The translations under genes were made by a program, and so were the position numbers. The notes beneath the pieces were generated by a model that made no database searches, was not told the DNA's origin, and saw only the letters and a program-made list of their open reading frames with translations. Of a stretch of DNA of 21,705 nt, positions 20,475-21,705 are shown piece after piece. This DNA comes from DATDYW01 sp036516995 (GTDB lineage Bacteria > Patescibacteriota > Minisyncoccia > Phycocordibacterales > JAACPR01), in contig DATDYW010000078.1 of assembly GCA_036516995.1 (NCBI GenBank), positions 1 through 21,705 on the forward strand, read 5' to 3'. The first letter of the stretch is position 1, and every line of letters begins with the position of its first letter.

Positions 20475-20696
20475 ATGAGTCCATTCCCATTCATGCCAAA
20501 CGAAGACCCGTTCAACCTGTCGAGCGATCTTCGCTCGCTCGCCGAGGAGATAGGGAGCAACGCAAGCCCGGCACCAGACAACCGATTCTGGCGCTTCGCG
20601 AAGAGACACCCTATCTTGGGTTTCTCGCTGCTCATCGTGGGTCTCAACTCACCCAAACTTCTCATGCTGGCGTTCGTTGTCGCCTTCTGGCGATGA
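20475..20696 (+). CDS. small single-helix membrane protein, unknown function
   Basis: The 73-aa protein has a polar, acidic N-terminal half (MSPFPFMPNEDPFNLSSDLRS to about residue 40), a basic patch NRFWRFAKRHP and a hydrophobic segment (about 51-71, LGFSLLIVG...LMLAFVVAFW). This suggests one tail-anchored or hairpin-like membrane helix with the N-terminus in the cytoplasm. No family is recognised. It has its own TTGACA promoter and a clear terminator, which supports it as a real gene despite its length. It diverges from alaS and converges on the ATP-cone gene. Confidence 0.7.
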   Translation: MSPFPFMPNEDPFNLSSDLRSLAEEIGSNASPAPDNRFWRFAKRHPILGFSLLIVGLNSPKLLMLAFVVAFWR

Positions 20697-20722
20697 GGCA
20701 TAGCTGCGTTTCGTCATTCCAC

Positions 20723-20749
20723 GCCGCCCGGCACTTCCGGGCAGCTTTT
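20723..20749 (+). terminator. intrinsic terminator of the small membrane protein gene
   Basis: GCCGCCCGG (20723-20731) pairs with CCGGGCAGC (20737-20745) with one internal mismatch and a 5-nt loop, followed by TTTT. It abuts the stop codon of the convergent gene. Confidence 0.8.
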
Positions 20750-21667
20750 CTATTTCACGATGCGTTTGGCGGTCGGCGTGGGCTTTGGTGCGGGTGGGTG
20801 TATTTCTCTATCAACGGTGAACATCTGCGTTACTTCCGCAATTTCTTCTAGTACATCAGACGCACGCTCTTTTCCTCCAAGAATGGCAGCGATTTCGTCG
20901 CGGCGTTCACTAGCAGCGCGAGTATCGACGAGATTTGCATCAACGAGTTTCTTCTTTTCGCGCGGTACGAGCGTCGTGAGGCAGGTGATTGGGAAAACGC
21001 CGTGGAGGCTCATCCGGTCGTAGAGATTTTCACCGCGCGGCGTGTCCCAGGAGAGCAATTCAATACCAACGCAACCGGCGTAAGTGATAGCGGTTTCGGT
21101 GAACTTCGTGTTGGTTGCGATAACACCACGAGAAATTGAACGATCTTTTCCGCCGATTGCGTGCGGGTGACTTTGCAAATCTTCAACACGCGCTTTTACA
21201 TACAGCACCACCTTTGTATCTGTTTTATACGAGAGGTCGTTGTGAAACTTCGCCTCGACCGAGAGCGTCTCGTCGTTCTTCCAGGCCACCACATCAACCT
21301 CGTGGCTGACGCAGGAGCCGTAGAGCGTGGCGCCAACGAGGGTGCGGTAGCCGTCGGCCTCGTAGAGCCGCGACAGGAAACGCTCAAACGGAAAACCGGT
21401 GGGGCCGAGCTCGAGCAGCGAACGTCGTAGACCGTACCGAGAAGCCACCGGCCTAGAGCGCTTAGCCAGTATTTTCCAAGCCGCGCGGTGGACGCGCTCC
21501 GTCGAGTCACCGGGGCGAATCGTCCGGGAAACCGACTGCACAATTTCCTCCGCAATTTCTGGTGCCGCCCTCGCCTGCACCAGCGAGGCCATCAGCTTCC
21601 TGGGGTCGAAGACCTCCTGCGACCCATCAGCTTTTCTAACCAGAGGCCCGTGATTCACGGTCGGCAT
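20750..21667 (-). CDS. ATP-cone domain + PD-(D/E)XK nuclease-like protein
   Basis: The 305-aa protein has an N-terminal ATP-cone-like region (about 8-90; LVRKADGSQEVFDPRKLMASLVQA and later helices), a nucleotide-sensing domain best known from ribonucleotide reductase and NrdR. It is followed by a restriction-endonuclease-like fold: E103 and D105, SHEVDVVAW with D125, and LSVEAKF with E138 and K140 give the D...ExK catalytic pattern, like Mrr-type enzymes. No methyltransferase or helicase is visible nearby. The ATG ending at 21667 is preferred to an upstream GTG (21697). A TAGAAT overlaps this ATG; if it is the -10, a GTG three codons later (ending 21658) would be the start. The upstream region leaves the window. 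DNA degradation, repair or RNA cleavage are possible roles. Confidence 0.78.
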   Translation of the reverse strand: MPTVNHGPLVRKADGSQEVFDPRKLMASLVQARAAPEIAEEIVQSVSRTIRPGDSTERVHRAAWKILAKRSRPVASRYGLRRSLLELGPTGFPFERFLSRLYEADGYRTLVGATLYGSCVSHEVDVVAWKNDETLSVEAKFHNDLSYKTDTKVVLYVKARVEDLQSHPHAIGGKDRSISRGVIATNTKFTETAITYAGCVGIELLSWDTPRGENLYDRMSLHGVFPITCLTTLVPREKKKLVDANLVDTRAASERRDEIAAILGGKERASDVLEEIAEVTQMFTVDREIHPPAPKPTPTAKRIVK

Positions 21668-21705
21668 TCTACCCCGCCCGAATCGCTCCCCGCGCACCTG
21701 CGGCT

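Noticed and set aside
1..21705. UGA recoding (genetic code 25)
   Set aside because: TGA ends grpE, the amidotransferase, rpoA and the fusion gene at the expected family length, so it is a stop.
1..21705. CRISPR array, insertion sequence or prophage
   Set aside because: No regularly spaced direct repeats, transposase, integrase or phage structural genes were found; the baseplate-J-like protein has a membrane anchor and lies in a housekeeping context.

Overview
The window is GC-rich, densely coded and almost entirely on the minus strand. It looks like a Patescibacteria (Candidate Phyla Radiation, Parcubacteria-like) genome. This is inferred from gene content. Ribosomal proteins and enzymes are short (L13 of 112 aa, AlaRS of 613 aa without a C-Ala domain, a DnaJ without zinc fingers). 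Ribosomal L36 and S4 lack zinc-binding cysteines. A membrane protein of the baseplate-J-like type common in this group sits next to an actin-fold PilM/FtsA-like protein. TGA is a normal stop codon, so the UGA=Gly code of Gracilibacteria/Absconditabacteria is excluded.

Layout. (1) 1-165: start of a membrane protein leaving the left edge. (2) 239-3378, minus: dnaJ-like gene, alpha/beta hydrolase and ABC-F ATPase, with 4-nt gaps. (3) 3448-5131: a class II glutamine amidotransferase-like gene (+) convergent on a GCS2-type carboxylate-amine ligase (-), then tRNA-Trp(CCA) (+). (4) 5216-7878, minus: a chorismate mutase/SAM-methyltransferase fusion, then trpS behind a small double zinc-ribbon gene. 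(5) 7988-10880, minus: grpE, an unrecognised gene coupled to it by an ATGA overlap, and dnaK; a lipoprotein gene (+) diverges from grpE. (6) 11650-15890, minus: infA, rpmJ, rpsM, rpsK, rpsD, rpoA, rplQ, rplM, rpsI. (7) 15930-20397, minus: alaS, a PilM/FtsA-like gene and a baseplate-J-like bitopic membrane protein. (8) 20475-20696 (+): a 73-aa single-helix membrane protein. (9) 20750-21667, minus: an ATP-cone/PD-(D/E)XK nuclease-like protein.

Expression signals are unusually legible. Most operon heads carry a TTGACA-like box, a 16-17 nt spacer and a -10 of the form TAnnnT, often preceded by TGn. At several operon heads the start codon lies only 6-12 nt after the -10, so those mRNAs should be leaderless or nearly so. 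Genes inside operons lack Shine-Dalgarno sequences and mostly have A/T-rich sequence before the start codon. Intrinsic terminators are clear after the ligase, tRNA-Trp, the fusion gene, trpS, the lipoprotein gene and the small membrane protein gene.

The most interesting points are the chorismate mutase-methyltransferase fusion, which could feed prephenate to a SAM-dependent domain; the paired gamma-glutamyl-type ligase and Ntn hydrolase; the PilM-like/baseplate-J-like pair; the uncharacterised gene inside the grpE-dnaK operon; an IF-1 with a long N-terminal extension carrying a dispersed-repeat-like sequence; and the leaderless promoter architecture. No stretch over 300 bases lacks a gene.
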